From: Agrobacterium tumefaciens str. B6
Lineage (GTDB): Bacteria; Pseudomonadota; Alphaproteobacteria; Rhizobiales; Rhizobiaceae
NCBI RefSeq assembly: GCF_001541315.1
Contig: NZ_LMVK01000014.1
Coordinates: 1 to 64,000 of the forward strand
Direction of reading: 5' to 3'
DNA length: 64,000 nt
In this document: positions 44,064-53,701 of the stretch, piece by piece
Layout of the letters: each line of letters opens with the position of its first letter
Position numbering within the stretch: position 1 is the stretch's first letter
The notes under the pieces: generated by a model
What the model was told of the DNA's origin: nothing
What the model saw: only the letters and a program-made list of their open reading frames with translations
Databases searched by the model: none
Position numbers and translations under genes: made by a program

Positions 44064-44165
44064 ATGGAAGAAACCGCTCAGAAATCCTGCTGGGGCGTCA
44101 CCTTGCGCGCACTTGCAGGCTTTGCCGCTTTTCTCGCATTGACGTACATTTTTGGCAGCCCATAA
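44064..44165 (+). CDS. Small membrane protein of 33 residues
   Basis: The frame encodes MEETAQKSCWGVTLRALAGF followed by a hydrophobic stretch (AAFLALTYIF) and GSP. A CTGGAG motif lies six bases before the ATG. A single membrane helix after a short N-terminal arm is typical of small envelope proteins. A terminator-like hairpin (gcgcggttt/aaaccgtgc, about 44194-44219) follows. It lies 178 bases before sdaA. No family is known to me. Confidence 0.55.
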   Translation: MEETAQKSCWGVTLRALAGFAAFLALTYIFGSP

Positions 44166-44343
44166 GCATCTCTCCTGAATGACGGGTTTTGAAACGGCGC
44201 GGTTTTCCTCTGGAAACCGTGCTGTTTTCGTTTCTGGGACGCTCATGTCGCAGCTGCGCAAACCGCTGACGCTCTTTTGTGGCGATCCGTTTCGGCTTTG
44301 GATATGATGATGCAGGAATCCATTCTTATTCAGGGCGAACTTC

Positions 44344-45747
44344 ATGTTTCTTTCGGTCTTTGACGTCTTCAAGATCGGTATCGGTCCTTCGAGCTCCCAC
44401 ACGATGGGGCCGATGACGGCTGCAAACCGCTTCCTGGCGCTGATCCTCAGCGATGAGTGGCCGCGACCGGCGGGTGCAGCCGTTGCGCAGCTGAAGGTCA
44501 GCCTGCATGGCTCTCTCGCCTTTACCGGCATTGGCCACGGCACAGGGCGTGCCGTCATTCTGGGCCTCACCGGCGAGCGGCCGGACCTTGTCGACCCCGA
44601 TGCGATGGACGCCATTATCGATGCGGTGGAGAAGGCCGGAACGGTAACGCCGCCCGGCCATCCGTCCTATGAGTTTCGGCCCGCAGAAGATCTGATCTTC
44701 GACAAGAAGAACCCGCTGCCCGGCCATGCCAACGGCATGATCTTCTCCGCCTTCGACAATCAGGGCAGGCTGCTCATCAAGCGCATCTATTATTCCGTCG
44801 GCGGCGGTTTCGTCGTGACCGATACGGAACTGGAGGCGATCAAGCAGCGCGGCAAGACCATCGATAATGGTCCGCGCGTGCCTTATCCCTTCGGGACGGC
44901 GCGGGAAATGCTTGAGATGGCGGCCCGTTCCGGCCGCACCATCGCCCAGATGAAGCGCGCCAATGAGGAGACGGTGGTCTCCCGCGAGGAACTGAACGAG
45001 CGCCTCGACCAGATCTGGGAAGCCATGAACGGCTGCATTGAGCGCGGTCTGAAAGTGGACGGCATCATGCCTGGTGGCCTGAAGGTGCGCCGCCGCGCCC
45101 GCTCCATTTACGAGAAGCTGAATGCGGAATGGCGCAGCAACCGGCTGAACCCTGTGATGGCCAATGACTGGCTGAGCGTTTACGCCATGGCCGTGAACGA
45201 GGAAAACGCCGCCGGCGGCCGCGTGGTGACCGCGCCGACCAATGGTGCGGCAGGTGTCGTTCCGGCGACCGTCAGATATTTCCGGCATTTCCACGAGGAT
45301 GCGAGCGTCGACGACGTGCGCGACTTTTTGCTGACGGCGGCTGCCATCGGCGGCATCATCAAGCACAATGCCTCGATTTCAGGCGCGGAAGTGGGCTGTC
45401 AGGGCGAGGTGGGTTCGGCTTCCGCCATGGCGGCGGCGGGTCTCGCCGCGGTCATGGGTGGATCGCCGGAACAGGTGGAAAATGCCGCGGAGATCGCGCT
45501 CGAGCATCATCTCGGCATGACCTGCGATCCGATTGCCGGGCTTGTGCAGGTGCCGTGCATCGAACGTAATGCCATGGGCGCAGTGAAAGCGGTGACAGCG
45601 GCCTCGCTGGCGCTGAAGGGCGACGGCCAGCATTTCGTGCCGCTCGACGCCTGTATCGAGACGATGCGCCAGACCGGCAATGACATGAGTGAGAAATACA
45701 AGGAAACCTCCACCGGCGGCCTTGCCGTGAACGTTGTGGAGTGCTGA
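44344..45747 (+). CDS. sdaA: L-serine ammonia-lyase (iron-sulfur type)
   Basis: SdaA deaminates serine to pyruvate and ammonia with a [4Fe-4S] cluster. The 467-residue single-chain form has the N-terminal [16 protein letters not shown] and the C-terminal domain with [35 protein letters not shown] and [18 protein letters not shown]. These give the conserved cysteines for cluster binding. It is monocistronic by position, followed by a hairpin at 45755-45787. Confidence 0.96.
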   Translation: MFLSVFDVFKIGIGPSSSHTMGPMTAANRFLALILSDEWPRPAGAAVAQLKVSLHGSLAFTGIGHGTGRAVILGLTGERPDLVDPDAMDAIIDAVEKAGTVTPPGHPSYEFRPAEDLIFDKKNPLPGHANGMIFSAFDNQGRLLIKRIYYSVGGGFVVTDTELEAIKQRGKTIDNGPRVPYPFGTAREMLEMAARSGRTIAQMKRANEETVVSREELNERLDQIWEAMNGCIERGLKVDGIMPGGLKVRRRARSIYEKLNAEWRSNRLNPVMANDWLSVYAMAVNEENAAGGRVVTAPTNGAAGVVPATVRYFRHFHEDASVDDVRDFLLTAAAIGGIIKHNASISGAEVGCQGEVGSASAMAAAGLAAVMGGSPEQVENAAEIALEHHLGMTCDPIAGLVQVPCIERNAMGAVKAVTAASLALKGDGQHFVPLDACIETMRQTGNDMSEKYKETSTGGLAVNVVEC

Positions 45748-45754
45748 ACGGGCA

Positions 45755-45787
45755 GGGCGTCCGGCATGGTTGCCATGCTTGACGCCC
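45755..45787 (+). terminator. Hairpin after sdaA
   Basis: Outer arms GGGCGTC/GACGCCC (45755-45761/45781-45787) enclose an inner hairpin gcatgg-ttg-ccatgc. It starts eight bases after the sdaA stop and is followed by an A-rich rather than T-rich stretch, so it may be an imperfect terminator. Confidence 0.5.
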
Positions 45788-45812
45788 GCTGCAAAAAGGC
45801 ATTGATAGAACC

Positions 45813-46247
45813 ATGCCTTTACATCTCATCAAACTTTGCGTCGGCGCGGATTCAATCCAGGACTTGAGAGACTGGGTCGCGCATCGCGCGCTGACCGCAA
45901 TTGCCGCAGGCCTTGAGCCGCACAGCGTTCACACCACCCGGATGATCCCGAAACGGGTCGAGGAATTGCTCGAGGGCGGTTCGCTCTACTGGGTTATCAA
46001 GGGACAGGTACAGGCGCGGCAGAAACTTCTCGATATCCGCTCCTTCAAGGGCGAAGACGGTATTTCCCGCTGTGACCTCATTCTCGGCCCCGAAGTCATC
46101 GAAACCTCACCTGCGCCAAAGCGCCCGTTTCAGGGCTGGCGTTACCTGAAGGACGATGAAGCTCCACGCGATCTCGGCGGCGGTGCAGGCGGCGAGGACA
46201 TGCCTTCCGATCTCAGGCGTGAACTGGCCGAGCTTGGTCTGCTCTGA
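45813..46247 (+). CDS. DUF1489 family protein
   Basis: The 144-residue product has the family pattern LHLIKLCVGADSIQDLRDWV, HTTRMIPKRVEELLEGGSLYWVIKG and CDLILGPEVIETSPAPKRPFQGWRYL. DUF1489 is conserved in alphaproteobacteria, with no assigned function. It is followed by a bidirectional terminator that also serves the convergent BTLCP gene. Confidence 0.88.
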   Translation: MPLHLIKLCVGADSIQDLRDWVAHRALTAIAAGLEPHSVHTTRMIPKRVEELLEGGSLYWVIKGQVQARQKLLDIRSFKGEDGISRCDLILGPEVIETSPAPKRPFQGWRYLKDDEAPRDLGGGAGGEDMPSDLRRELAELGLL

Positions 46248-46266
46248 CGCCTGACGGATGAAAATG

Positions 46267-46302
46267 AAAAAAGCCGGCCCCTTTTAGGGAGCCGGCTTTT
46301 TT
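46267..46302. terminator. Bidirectional terminator
   Basis: A 12-base-pair stem, aaaaaagccggc (46267-46278) with gccggctttttt (46291-46302), has A and T runs on both sides. It lies between the convergent DUF1489 and BTLCP genes. Confidence 0.85.
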
Positions 46303-46331
46303 CGTTTGGGGAGACGGGTTGTTTTCTGGCT

Positions 46332-46940
46332 TCAGTTGATGCCGCCGACCGCGGTGGTGGCGCGACCATCCTGAATTTTGACCCAGCGGCCGGGGTTGGC
46401 GGTGTCCTGACGCTTCAGGTAGGTATATTCGGTTTCCGACCAGTTCATGACCTTGTTGCGCATGTTGTCGAGAACGAAATCGCCACGATCGGTGCGGACG
46501 GTCAGAACGGCATGGCCTTCGCCATTCGGCTGCAGAACGACCGTGATCAAGAGGTTGGAGGCGGAGAAGCCCTTGTTCATCAGCATCTTGCGCTTCAGAA
46601 GCACGAAGTCTTCGCAATCGCCCACCGTGGTGGGATAGGCCCAGCGCTCTTCGACGCCATAGATTTCCATGTCGGTCATCGGCGTGATGGTGGTGTTGAC
46701 GGTGTAGTTGACGTCGAGCATCGTCTTCCAGCGCTCTTCGGTCAGTTTCATCGGGCCGTTATCCAGCGATGTCGGCTGGCATTCGCTCTGATAGGTCTGG
46801 CAGAATTCATAGTGGCCGATCGGCGGATTGGCCTTGCCGATGACGCGCATGACGGCGGCCGGCGACGCGCTTGCCTGATGCGCGAAGGCGCTGACGATGA
46901 ATGCGATCAGAGTGAAAACGAAACGGTTGTTCTTGTTCAT
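46332..46940 (-). CDS. Bacterial transglutaminase-like cysteine proteinase (BTLCP)
   Basis: The 202-residue product has a signal peptide (FVFTLIAFIVSAFAHQASA) and the transglutaminase-like catalytic set: Cys in VGDCEDFVLLKRKML (about 103), His in GEGHAVLTVRTDRG (about 137) and Asp in FVLDNM (about 152). BTLCPs are periplasmic enzymes of alphaproteobacteria, some linked to biofilm protein processing. No partner adhesin genes are nearby. Confidence 0.88.
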   Translation of the reverse strand: MNKNNRFVFTLIAFIVSAFAHQASASPAAVMRVIGKANPPIGHYEFCQTYQSECQPTSLDNGPMKLTEERWKTMLDVNYTVNTTITPMTDMEIYGVEERWAYPTTVGDCEDFVLLKRKMLMNKGFSASNLLITVVLQPNGEGHAVLTVRTDRGDFVLDNMRNKVMNWSETEYTYLKRQDTANPGRWVKIQDGRATTAVGGIN

Positions 46941-47704
46941 TGCTTGTCTCCCCGTGTTGAGGAAACATTCGCAGGTATATTTTGACCCGGCGGAAATTTG
47001 CGAAGCGCAATTTGAGCTTAAATTTCAGCAAATTAGCTGTTGTTTTGAACTGTATTCGAATTAGTTTTTATGCGTGTTTGAAGCAAATTTTATTACAATT
47101 TTACGCATCCCACCCTTAGGCTTTTGGTAGCCATGTAGGCCCCTGTATTGAAAGCAATTTTCGGCACGGGGATATTTCCGGAGCGCTGTACAGCCAGTTA
47201 GCGAACGGTACCGAAGGCGTGGATTTCTCGTTTTGGGATGGCTGTTTCAGGCTGGGACAGGCCGGAAAAAGCGGCAAAAAAACTTCAAAAAACTGCATTT
47301 TTTCTGGAAAAAGTTTTGCGGGTCGATTTTCGTGCCGTGGATGATCTGATCAAGGGCGCGACATGTTCCGCCGCGTTTATCCTTTTTGCCGAATATGGTG
47401 GACCGATCTGCCGCACAGCTGTCCCTGGTAGTTACGTTTTCCGTCCGGCACGCTGAGCATGCGCAGGATGTCGTGCGCGGTCGGGGCATGAAAATGGAAA
47501 AGTTCGGCAGCGAGAAAGCAGAGAATGGAGCGCCGGAAGCTATCAGCGGCTCGTGAACCCGATACAGCCGCGAAGGACAAAGCATAGACTGCCAAACCGT
47601 GGTCCGGGAATCTTCTCAATCATGCGACTAGGGCGAGCGCAAAGCACGTCAAATGCCGCACTTATTCGTACGGGCGCAGAACCTGCCGCGTTTGGTGGAG
47701 CGTC
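46941..47704. other. Long intergenic region without recognisable genes
   Basis: These 764 bases hold only short open frames on both strands, with composition unlike neighbouring proteins. The first 170 bases are AT-rich and probably contain the promoter of the BTLCP gene. The 47240-47330 part has A- and T-runs. No tRNA, tmRNA, RNase P or 6S-like pattern was recognised. A small RNA or a decayed gene is possible. Confidence 0.5.
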
Positions 47705-48322
47705 CTAGAGAAATTCAATCAGTGCGTCGGGCGACTGGACGCGGTCGAATTCGACGGCGACGCCTTCCATGAAATGGCGCACGATCTTGCCGCTCATGTT
47801 TTTGCCGAGCTGGACCCGGCTTCCGAGCGGCGGCCGGTTTTCGATCTCGATTGCCGCACCCGACAGGGAAAGGTCAATCAGTCGGCAGGCGACAAGCACG
47901 CCGTCTTCCAGAACAAGCTGGGCTCTCGCGTTGCGCGGCGTCAGGCGGTCGTGGCGGCGGTCTTCCGGCAGGCCGAGCAATTGACGCTTGGCGATCCATG
48001 CCAGCTGGGCGGCAAGTTTTTCCCGCTTGCGCTCCGGCGCGTTGATGGCGATGAGAAAGCCCGACGCGGTGAGCGATGTCACCGTGCCTTCGATCCGGCC
48101 GATATGCTGGAGATAAGCGATGACGCGGTCTCCGTGGCGGGCAATACCCGAGCAGGTGAACTGCGCTCTTTCGGCGGTCATCTCGGTCGCGGTGCAATCA
48201 TATTCTTCATGGTCGGGCAACATCAGGCGGCCGGTGAAGGACACGCGGACGGCGTCGTCAAGATGAGCTTCCTCAACCGGACGCAGGATTTGGGCGGTGT
48301 TGACCGAACGGGACGAAAACAT
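47705..48322 (-). CDS. PilZ domain protein
   Basis: The 205-residue product has a C-terminal PilZ domain with the cyclic-di-GMP motifs DRRHDRLTPRN (about 120-130) and DLSLSGAAIEIE (about 148-159). The N-terminal half (VSFTGRLMLPDHEEYDCTATEMT...FTCSGIARHGDRVIAYL) resembles a second, degenerate PilZ-like barrel. It probably binds cyclic-di-GMP in the cytoplasm. It lies downstream of the PAS protein gene on the same strand across a 184-base AT-rich gap. Confidence 0.88.
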   Translation of the reverse strand: MFSSRSVNTAQILRPVEEAHLDDAVRVSFTGRLMLPDHEEYDCTATEMTAERAQFTCSGIARHGDRVIAYLQHIGRIEGTVTSLTASGFLIAINAPERKREKLAAQLAWIAKRQLLGLPEDRRHDRLTPRNARAQLVLEDGVLVACRLIDLSLSGAAIEIENRPPLGSRVQLGKNMSGKIVRHFMEGVAVEFDRVQSPDALIEFL

Positions 48323-48506
48323 GAGCAGCGCAATTGTAATGAATGATGATGGTAAGTTTCTACCTTGCGCGAGTTAACAGACTGTATTGTTTAATCTCTA
48401 CAATTTTTCTGATCGGCAATATCGTTACAGTTCTGACCTATTTTTTTGAGGTTTCGACGCCGCCGCACCTTTTCCAGACGGGTTTGGGAGCGGTGAAACA
48501 GGTCGG

Positions 48507-49088
48507 TCAGCAGCTTTCGGCGCGCTGCGTATCCATCGGATATTCTACGGGCGCGATGTCCAGGCGCAGCAGGCGGCTGCTTTTCATTGACAGATGCTGG
48601 ATGGGCGCGGCGAATTCGTGTCGCGGCCGCTCCGCAAGCAGGGCCCCGAGCAACCTTGGAGCGGCGTCCGGATCCGTGCGCAGCGGCAGGAGCAGCATTT
48701 CATATGCCAGCGGTGCGGCGCCATGGCTGTCCTCCGCCTCGAGATCGAAGACCACGGGCAACTGATGATGAAGGATGCCGCGGGCAACGCGGCAGGGGAA
48801 GGTGGCATTTGCCTGATGCCACAGTTCCGAAAACGGGCGATCCCGCAGCTCGCGGCCGAAGAGGTCGCAGAGACGTGTGCCGGCAAGGCGGAAGAACGGG
48901 GTGTTCTCTCCCTTGTCGGTGAGGATGAAAAGATCGCCGAGGTGATGTTTCAGCTTTGCGGGATCGATGTCCTCGCGTCGAGGGGCCGATCGCTTGCCGC
49001 GCAATTCATCCCAATAGGCATATATGTCCAGTCCGGCCATGCTCTTCATAGCATCTCTCCATGTTCGTTTTTGGGACATCATGTCCAT
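48507..49088 (-). CDS. PAS_5 family (PAS domain) protein
   Basis: The product (193 residues from ATG 49088, MDMMSQKRTW; ATGs at 49082 and 49079 are possible) has the PAS_5 pattern YWDELRGKRSAPRREDIDPAKLKHHLGDLFIL...FRLAGTRLCDLFGRELRDRPFSELW. These alphaproteobacterial proteins resemble a lone sensory PAS domain without output domain. Ligand and partner are unknown. The 315 bases upstream to the rhomboid gene hold no recognised gene. Confidence 0.85.
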   Translation of the reverse strand: MDMMSQKRTWRDAMKSMAGLDIYAYWDELRGKRSAPRREDIDPAKLKHHLGDLFILTDKGENTPFFRLAGTRLCDLFGRELRDRPFSELWHQANATFPCRVARGILHHQLPVVFDLEAEDSHGAAPLAYEMLLLPLRTDPDAAPRLLGALLAERPRHEFAAPIQHLSMKSSRLLRLDIAPVEYPMDTQRAESC

Positions 49089-49403
49089 CCGAACGTCTGT
49101 ATTCTGAGGTGTAGCGATTTTCGTGCCAACTGGATTTGTTAAGGTTAACAAAGGGTTGATGTTGAATGGCGGCAATGGCCGTGGCATCGGTGCGGCCATG
49201 TCGGGGAAAGCTCCGTCAGCACAATTCGATGGCGCCGCCCGTTATTTTACGGCGGGCCCGCAAGCCGGACCGTCCCTGGCCCGGCGTCTTGACCGATTGC
49301 GGTTTGGGCGTCGCGCGCTTCAAAGGCGGGACGGCTTTTTTTTCGTTCGGGCTTCCTATATTGCTCGGGGAACGCAAAATTCGACCAAGACAGGGATGGG
49401 ATC

Positions 49404-50141
49404 ATGTCCTACGGGGACGGCGAACAGCCGCCGGTTTCGGAAACACCGGAGCCGAAAGACGATACGAGTAATCCCGTCTTCAATCTGCCATCGCTGCTGG
49501 TCGGCATACTGGCCGCGCTGATCATCGCTTATGTGGTTCCCGCCTATCTTCTGTCGGAGGAAGGCAATGGCTGGTTCATCTTCACCTTTGGCTTCATTCC
49601 GCTGCGTTATGCGGTGCCTTTTTCGCAGCAGGGGCTGGAATGGCTCTGGACACCGGTGACCTATTCTTTCCTGCATGGCGGTATCGAGCACATTCTCTTT
49701 AATGGCCTGTGGCTGATGGCCTTCGGCGCGCCGGTTCTGCGCCGGATCGGAACAGTGCGCTTCGTGCTGTTATGGTGCATTTCCGCCGCTGTTTCGGCCT
49801 TTGGTCATGCCGCGTTGAACTGGGGTGATGTGACGGTACTGATCGGCGCATCCGGCGTCGTTTCGGCGCTGATGGGGGCGGCCTGCCGCTTCGCTTTCCC
49901 TGCGCGTGGCGGATATAGCGCCTCCTTCGGCCATCTGATGCCGAGGCAGAGCATTCTTGCGGCGCTTTCCAACCGCACGGTGCTGATCTTCACGCTGATG
50001 TGGCTGTTCGGCAATGTGCTGATTGCGGTGGGCGTGCCGCTGTTCGGCGATGTCGGCGGTCAAATCGCCTGGGATGCCCATGTTTTCGGCTTTCTGCTAG
50101 GCTTTATGTTCTTCGGCCTTTTCGATCGACGATTGGTCTGA
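49404..50141 (+). CDS. Rhomboid-family intramembrane serine protease
   Basis: The 245-residue product has an N-terminal cytoplasmic stretch, about six helices, the motif FLHGGIEHILFNGLWLMAFG, the catalytic Ser in IGASGVVSALMG (about 150) and the catalytic His in WDAHVFGFLLGFMFF (about 225). Such proteases cut membrane proteins within the bilayer. The substrate is unknown. The next gene (CBS) follows after 154 bases. Confidence 0.9.
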   Translation: MSYGDGEQPPVSETPEPKDDTSNPVFNLPSLLVGILAALIIAYVVPAYLLSEEGNGWFIFTFGFIPLRYAVPFSQQGLEWLWTPVTYSFLHGGIEHILFNGLWLMAFGAPVLRRIGTVRFVLLWCISAAVSAFGHAALNWGDVTVLIGASGVVSALMGAACRFAFPARGGYSASFGHLMPRQSILAALSNRTVLIFTLMWLFGNVLIAVGVPLFGDVGGQIAWDAHVFGFLLGFMFFGLFDRRLV

Positions 50142-50295
50142 GCCGATCACGCTCCTTGTCGGCCATGGCGCAAATTTGCTTTCGCAAGTCCCATGCGGGA
50201 TTGCATTCATGCGGGCCTCAGCGCACCATATCTCATGATTTGCAACCGCCGGGGGAGACTGCGGCACTGCGGATCGCTGAAAAGAGGAGGAAGGC

Positions 50296-50730
50296 ATGCC
50301 AACATTCGTAAAGGATCTTCTCGACCGCAAGGGCCGGGACGTCGTGACTGTCGGTCCGGAGGTCAGCATCGGTGAAGCGGCGGCAACGCTCAATGCGCAT
50401 AAGATCGGTTCCGTCGTCGTGACCGACGCCGACGGTGTCGTTCTCGGCATCTTCACGGAACGCGATCTGGTGAAGATCGTGGCGGGCCAGGGTGCCGCTT
50501 CCCTCCAGCAATCCGTTTCGGTGGCCATGACCAAGAATGTCATTCGCTGTCATCACAATTCCACCACCGATGAGCTGATGGAAATCATGACAGGCGGACG
50601 TTTCAGGCATGTTCCTGTTGAAGAGAACGGCCGCCTTGCCGGTATCATCTCCATCGGTGACGTGGTGAAGGCGCGGATTGGCGAGATCGAAGCCGAAGCG
50701 GAGCACATCAAGGCTTATATTGCCGGATGA
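50296..50730 (+). CDS. CBS domain protein
   Basis: The 144-residue product consists of two CBS motifs (about 10-65 and 75-130): GEAAATLNAHKIGSVVVTDADGVVLGIFTERDLVK and LMEIMTGGRFRHVPVEENGRLAGIISIGDVVKARI. A Bateman pair of this kind binds adenosine nucleotides and modulates partner proteins. GAGGAAGG precedes the ATG. No partner is evident. Confidence 0.9.
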   Translation: MPTFVKDLLDRKGRDVVTVGPEVSIGEAAATLNAHKIGSVVVTDADGVVLGIFTERDLVKIVAGQGAASLQQSVSVAMTKNVIRCHHNSTTDELMEIMTGGRFRHVPVEENGRLAGIISIGDVVKARIGEIEAEAEHIKAYIAG

Positions 50731-50782
50731 TTTTGCGTCCCGGCGTCAGATGGCTGGAAAAGGTTCAATCTCGGGCCGGGAC

Positions 50783-51112
50783 TCACGCATCGCCCTTGGT
50801 AACAAGTCGCCATTGAAGAAAGTCGGCTATTTTCGCCGATATTTCCACGTAGAAGTTTTGCGTCTCATAATCAGAGCAGACAATTTCAACCCGATTGAAC
50901 TGTGAAATGAATTTGCCGCTGCTGGACCAGTTGCCATCGGCCGCTTCTTTCACGATGACGATGTCGATCCAGGGCTGACCGTCCGCCGACGTAAAGGTGA
51001 CGTCGTTTGTCCGTTTGAGCTCAGGCTGTCCCTCCAGAAACCCGATCAATCGATTCGTGTCGCACAGTATGTTTTTGTCGGTCGGGGGCAGGACTGAGAT
51101 ATACCAATACAT
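50783..51112 (-). CDS. Hypothetical protein of 109 residues
   Basis: The product is soluble, acidic and mixed alpha/beta: MYWYISVLPPTDKNILCDTN, then VTFTSADGQPWIDIVIVKEA and FNRVEIVCSDYETQNFYVEI. No family was recognised. It looks similar in size and composition to small immunity or modifier proteins, but no toxin gene is adjacent, so nothing is claimed. It lies between the CBS gene (convergent) and the patatin gene. Confidence 0.6.
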   Translation of the reverse strand: MYWYISVLPPTDKNILCDTNRLIGFLEGQPELKRTNDVTFTSADGQPWIDIVIVKEAADGNWSSSGKFISQFNRVEIVCSDYETQNFYVEISAKIADFLQWRLVTKGDA

Positions 51113-51180
51113 GGTCTCACCATCTCCGGGCGTTTCATCTATTCATTCTGGGCTTTGGAGACGTTTTTAAAAGTAGCGTA

Positions 51181-52119
51181 TTAGCGCCGGAACGCCTGCT
51201 GCATGCGCTCAAGCTCCGGAATACGGGAGCGCGTCTCCTCATATCCGCGATCGATAGCTTCGCTGGCGCGATGGAATTCCGAGAGGCCGATATGGTTGAT
51301 GCGGGGATGAAGCATCAGATCGGGCGGGTCGCCCGCCAGACGCGAGCGGGAAATCCGGTCCTGAATGATGTTGAAGGCCTGCACCATGACACCCGGCAGG
51401 CCGGGACGCGGCGCCGTTTCCACCGGCGGTGTGCCGCCGCCATGCGGTGAGGCCGCGTGCTTGACCACGGCGGAACGGCCGAAGAGATCGTAGTTGAGGT
51501 TGACGGCCACGACCAGAGCCTGCTCATAGGCGCGGCAGACGGAAACCGGCACGGGATTGACGAGCGCGCCGTCAATCAGCGTACGGCCGTTGCATTGCAC
51601 GGGTTCGAAAATGCCGGGCAGGGCATAGGATGAACGCAGTGCGGTAACGAGATCGCCCTGATGGATCCACACTTCGTGGCCCGTGCGCAGCTCCGTGGCG
51701 ACGGCGATGAAGGGATGATCGAGGTTTTCGACGCGCAGGCCTTCGAGATGCTCCTGCATGCGCTTGGTCAGCCGCATGCCGCCAAAAAGACCGCCGCCGC
51801 CGATCGTCAAATCGAGCAGGCCGGCAATGCGGCGCATCGTCAGCGAACGGGCGAATTCCTCCAGCTCATCGAGCTTGCCGGCGAGATAACAACCGCCCAC
51901 CAGTGCGCCGATCGATGTGCCGGCGATCATGCCGATCTTCACGCCGGCCTCGTCCAGCGCCCGCAGGACGCCGATATGGGCCCAGCCGCGGGCCGCGCCG
52001 CCGCCAAGGGCGAGCGCTATGCGGTGTTTGTCGACGATCTGGGTGACGGGCGGCTCATTGCCGGTGGCTTCGGGATTTCCAGCCGCAAGATGATTGTGAC
52101 GATTTCCCCATCCCAACAT
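51181..52119 (-). CDS. Patatin-like phospholipase (RssA family)
   Basis: The product (312 residues from ATG 52119, preceded by AGGGAG) has the patatin motifs GGGAARGWAHIGVLRALDEAG (oxyanion hole), GTSIGALVGG (nucleophile Ser) and LIDGALVNPVPV (catalytic Asp). It lacks a signal peptide. Such proteins hydrolyse phospholipid or acyl esters at the membrane. A TTG at 52137 would add six residues. It follows hisI on the minus strand across 95 bases. Confidence 0.9.
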   Translation of the reverse strand: MLGWGNRHNHLAAGNPEATGNEPPVTQIVDKHRIALALGGGAARGWAHIGVLRALDEAGVKIGMIAGTSIGALVGGCYLAGKLDELEEFARSLTMRRIAGLLDLTIGGGGLFGGMRLTKRMQEHLEGLRVENLDHPFIAVATELRTGHEVWIHQGDLVTALRSSYALPGIFEPVQCNGRTLIDGALVNPVPVSVCRAYEQALVVAVNLNYDLFGRSAVVKHAASPHGGGTPPVETAPRPGLPGVMVQAFNIIQDRISRSRLAGDPPDLMLHPRINHIGLSEFHRASEAIDRGYEETRSRIPELERMQQAFRR

Positions 52120-52214
52120 GACCGCACTCCCTGCCAATTCTGTGAAGCTCCGCCCTTATCCCCGGAGCCCGCTATATTGGTAGCAAATTGGTGCGGCCGA
52201 TGGAAGGTAGCCGT

Positions 52215-52667
52215 TTATTTGTCCGAATAGGTGGTGGCCGGATCGAAATGGCGGGTGTCGTCGGTGATCTTCGTCACAGCATCGCCATTGGAGAGCTCGA
52301 CGGTGCGATAAAAGCAGGAGCGGCGACCGGTATGGCAGGTCGCATCATGGCCGGCGACGGAGACCTTCAGCCAAACCGCGTCCTGATCGCAATCAGTGCG
52401 GAATTCCTTCACCGTCTGCAGGTTGCCCGATGTTTCGCCCTTCTTCCAGATCTTGTCGCGTGAACGGCTGTAATAGTGGGCGATGCCGGTCTCGAGCGTC
52501 AGCGACAGGGCTTGCGCATTCATATGGGCGACCATCAGCAATTCGCCGTCGCGTGCATCGGTAACCACGGCGGTGACAAGGCCGTGGGCATCGAATTTCG
52601 GCGAAAAGAGACCTGCGTTTTCGAGCACTTCCTTGTCCGCAGGCGCGGACGGAAACGAAATGGACAT
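52215..52667 (-). CDS. hisI: Phosphoribosyl-AMP cyclohydrolase
   Basis: HisI opens the purine ring of PR-AMP in histidine synthesis. The 150-residue stand-alone enzyme has [26 protein letters not shown], the Mg/Zn-site segment [12 protein letters not shown] and the conserved [14 protein letters not shown]. There is no HisE fusion, as usual in rhizobia. The other his genes are not nearby. It follows folE by 124 bases, with a hairpin between (52751-52768). Confidence 0.95.
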   Translation of the reverse strand: MSISFPSAPADKEVLENAGLFSPKFDAHGLVTAVVTDARDGELLMVAHMNAQALSLTLETGIAHYYSRSRDKIWKKGETSGNLQTVKEFRTDCDQDAVWLKVSVAGHDATCHTGRRSCFYRTVELSNGDAVTKITDDTRHFDPATTYSDK

Positions 52668-52750
52668 GGCTACCCCGGGAGAAAAGCGGAAGGTTTCAGA
52701 GCGGCGGGGAAAATGAGATCACTCCGCCACTCCAAAATTTGTCTGAGCAT

Positions 52751-52768
52751 CGGGTTTTCAAAAACCCG
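52751..52768. terminator. Hairpin between folE and hisI
   Basis: Perfect 8-base arms cgggtttt/aaaacccg (52751-52758/52761-52768) close a two-base loop, which is too tight to fold fully. It lies 24 bases after the folE stop (52792). No T run follows on the minus strand, so termination is uncertain. Confidence 0.35.
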
Positions 52769-52791
52769 CGCTACACTTTTCGGTCCGATGC

Positions 52792-53418
52792 CTAGCGGTT
52801 GCGCACCATGGTCATGAAGCGGACCTGCTCGGCCGGATCGTTCTTGAACGTGCCGGTGAAGCTGGTGGTCAGCGTCGTCGACCCCTGCTTGTTCACGCCG
52901 CGCATGGACATGCACATATGTTCGGCGTCGATCATGACGGCCACGCCGCGCGGTTTCAGGGTTTCTTCGATCGATCTTGCGATCTGCGCTGTCATGTTTT
53001 CCTGCGTCTGCAGGCGGCGGCCGAAGATTTCAACGACGCGGGCGATCTTCGACAGGCCGAGCACGCGGCCGGCCGGAAGATAGGCCACATGCGCCTTGCC
53101 GACGATCGGCACCATGTGGTGCTCGCAATGGGAGAAGAAGGGGATGTCGCGCACCAGCACCACATCGTCATAACCGCCGACTTCCTCGAAGGTCGTGCCG
53201 AGCACGTCCTGAACGTTCAGCTCATAACCGGCAAAAAGCTCGCGATAGGCCTTGGCGACGCGCTTCGGCGTATCCAGAAGTCCTTCGCGGGCGGGATTTT
53301 CTCCTGCCCAGCGCAAAAGAACGCGCACTGCTTCTTCCGCTTCGGCCTGGCTTGGGCGAGCTTCTGCCACGTCGGTTTTTGCGCCAGCGCCGGGGAAATT
53401 CTTCACGATCGCATCCAT
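52792..53418 (-). CDS. folE: GTP cyclohydrolase I
   Basis: FolE converts GTP to dihydroneopterin triphosphate, the first step to folate. The 208-residue product has the zinc-site sequence [21 protein letters not shown] (about residues 110-130), [16 protein letters not shown] and [11 protein letters not shown]. It is of the classic zinc-dependent type. An extended N-terminal arm of about 30 residues precedes the conserved core. It is divergent from the IscU-like gene. Confidence 0.96.
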   Translation of the reverse strand: MDAIVKNFPGAGAKTDVAEARPSQAEAEEAVRVLLRWAGENPAREGLLDTPKRVAKAYRELFAGYELNVQDVLGTTFEEVGGYDDVVLVRDIPFFSHCEHHMVPIVGKAHVAYLPAGRVLGLSKIARVVEIFGRRLQTQENMTAQIARSIEETLKPRGVAVMIDAEHMCMSMRGVNKQGSTTLTTSFTGTFKNDPAEQVRFMTMVRNR

Positions 53419-53701
53419 TCCGTCTCTCCCGATGCGGGTAAAGGCCGCACCTGAATTCGTTTTTCATCGCGAACATTTGTTCGCAGTTGCTGCTATCTGG
53501 TTGTTTTACAGCATTTTGGCAAGACCGATGCTGTTATTTCGGTATCGGAGCCGTTAATTTCATCACGGCTTGATGTCCAGAAAGCTCGTTAGCATATAAT
53601 GAGAATGAAGGGCAGGAAAGCTTCACTGCGACAAACGCTGTGTTTGAAAAATTTGACCTGTCCTGTTTTTGGGCAATCTTGAGCGCGCCGGGCACCTGAC
53701 G

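Noticed and set aside
47238..47619. Small open frames of 60-112 residues in the 764-base gap
   Set aside because: They overlap each other on both strands, lack ribosome-binding sites and have unusual composition.
50783..52119. The hypothetical 109-residue gene and patatin gene as a toxin-immunity pair
   Set aside because: Only adjacency supports it; the patatin protein has no signal for export and belongs to a common housekeeping family.
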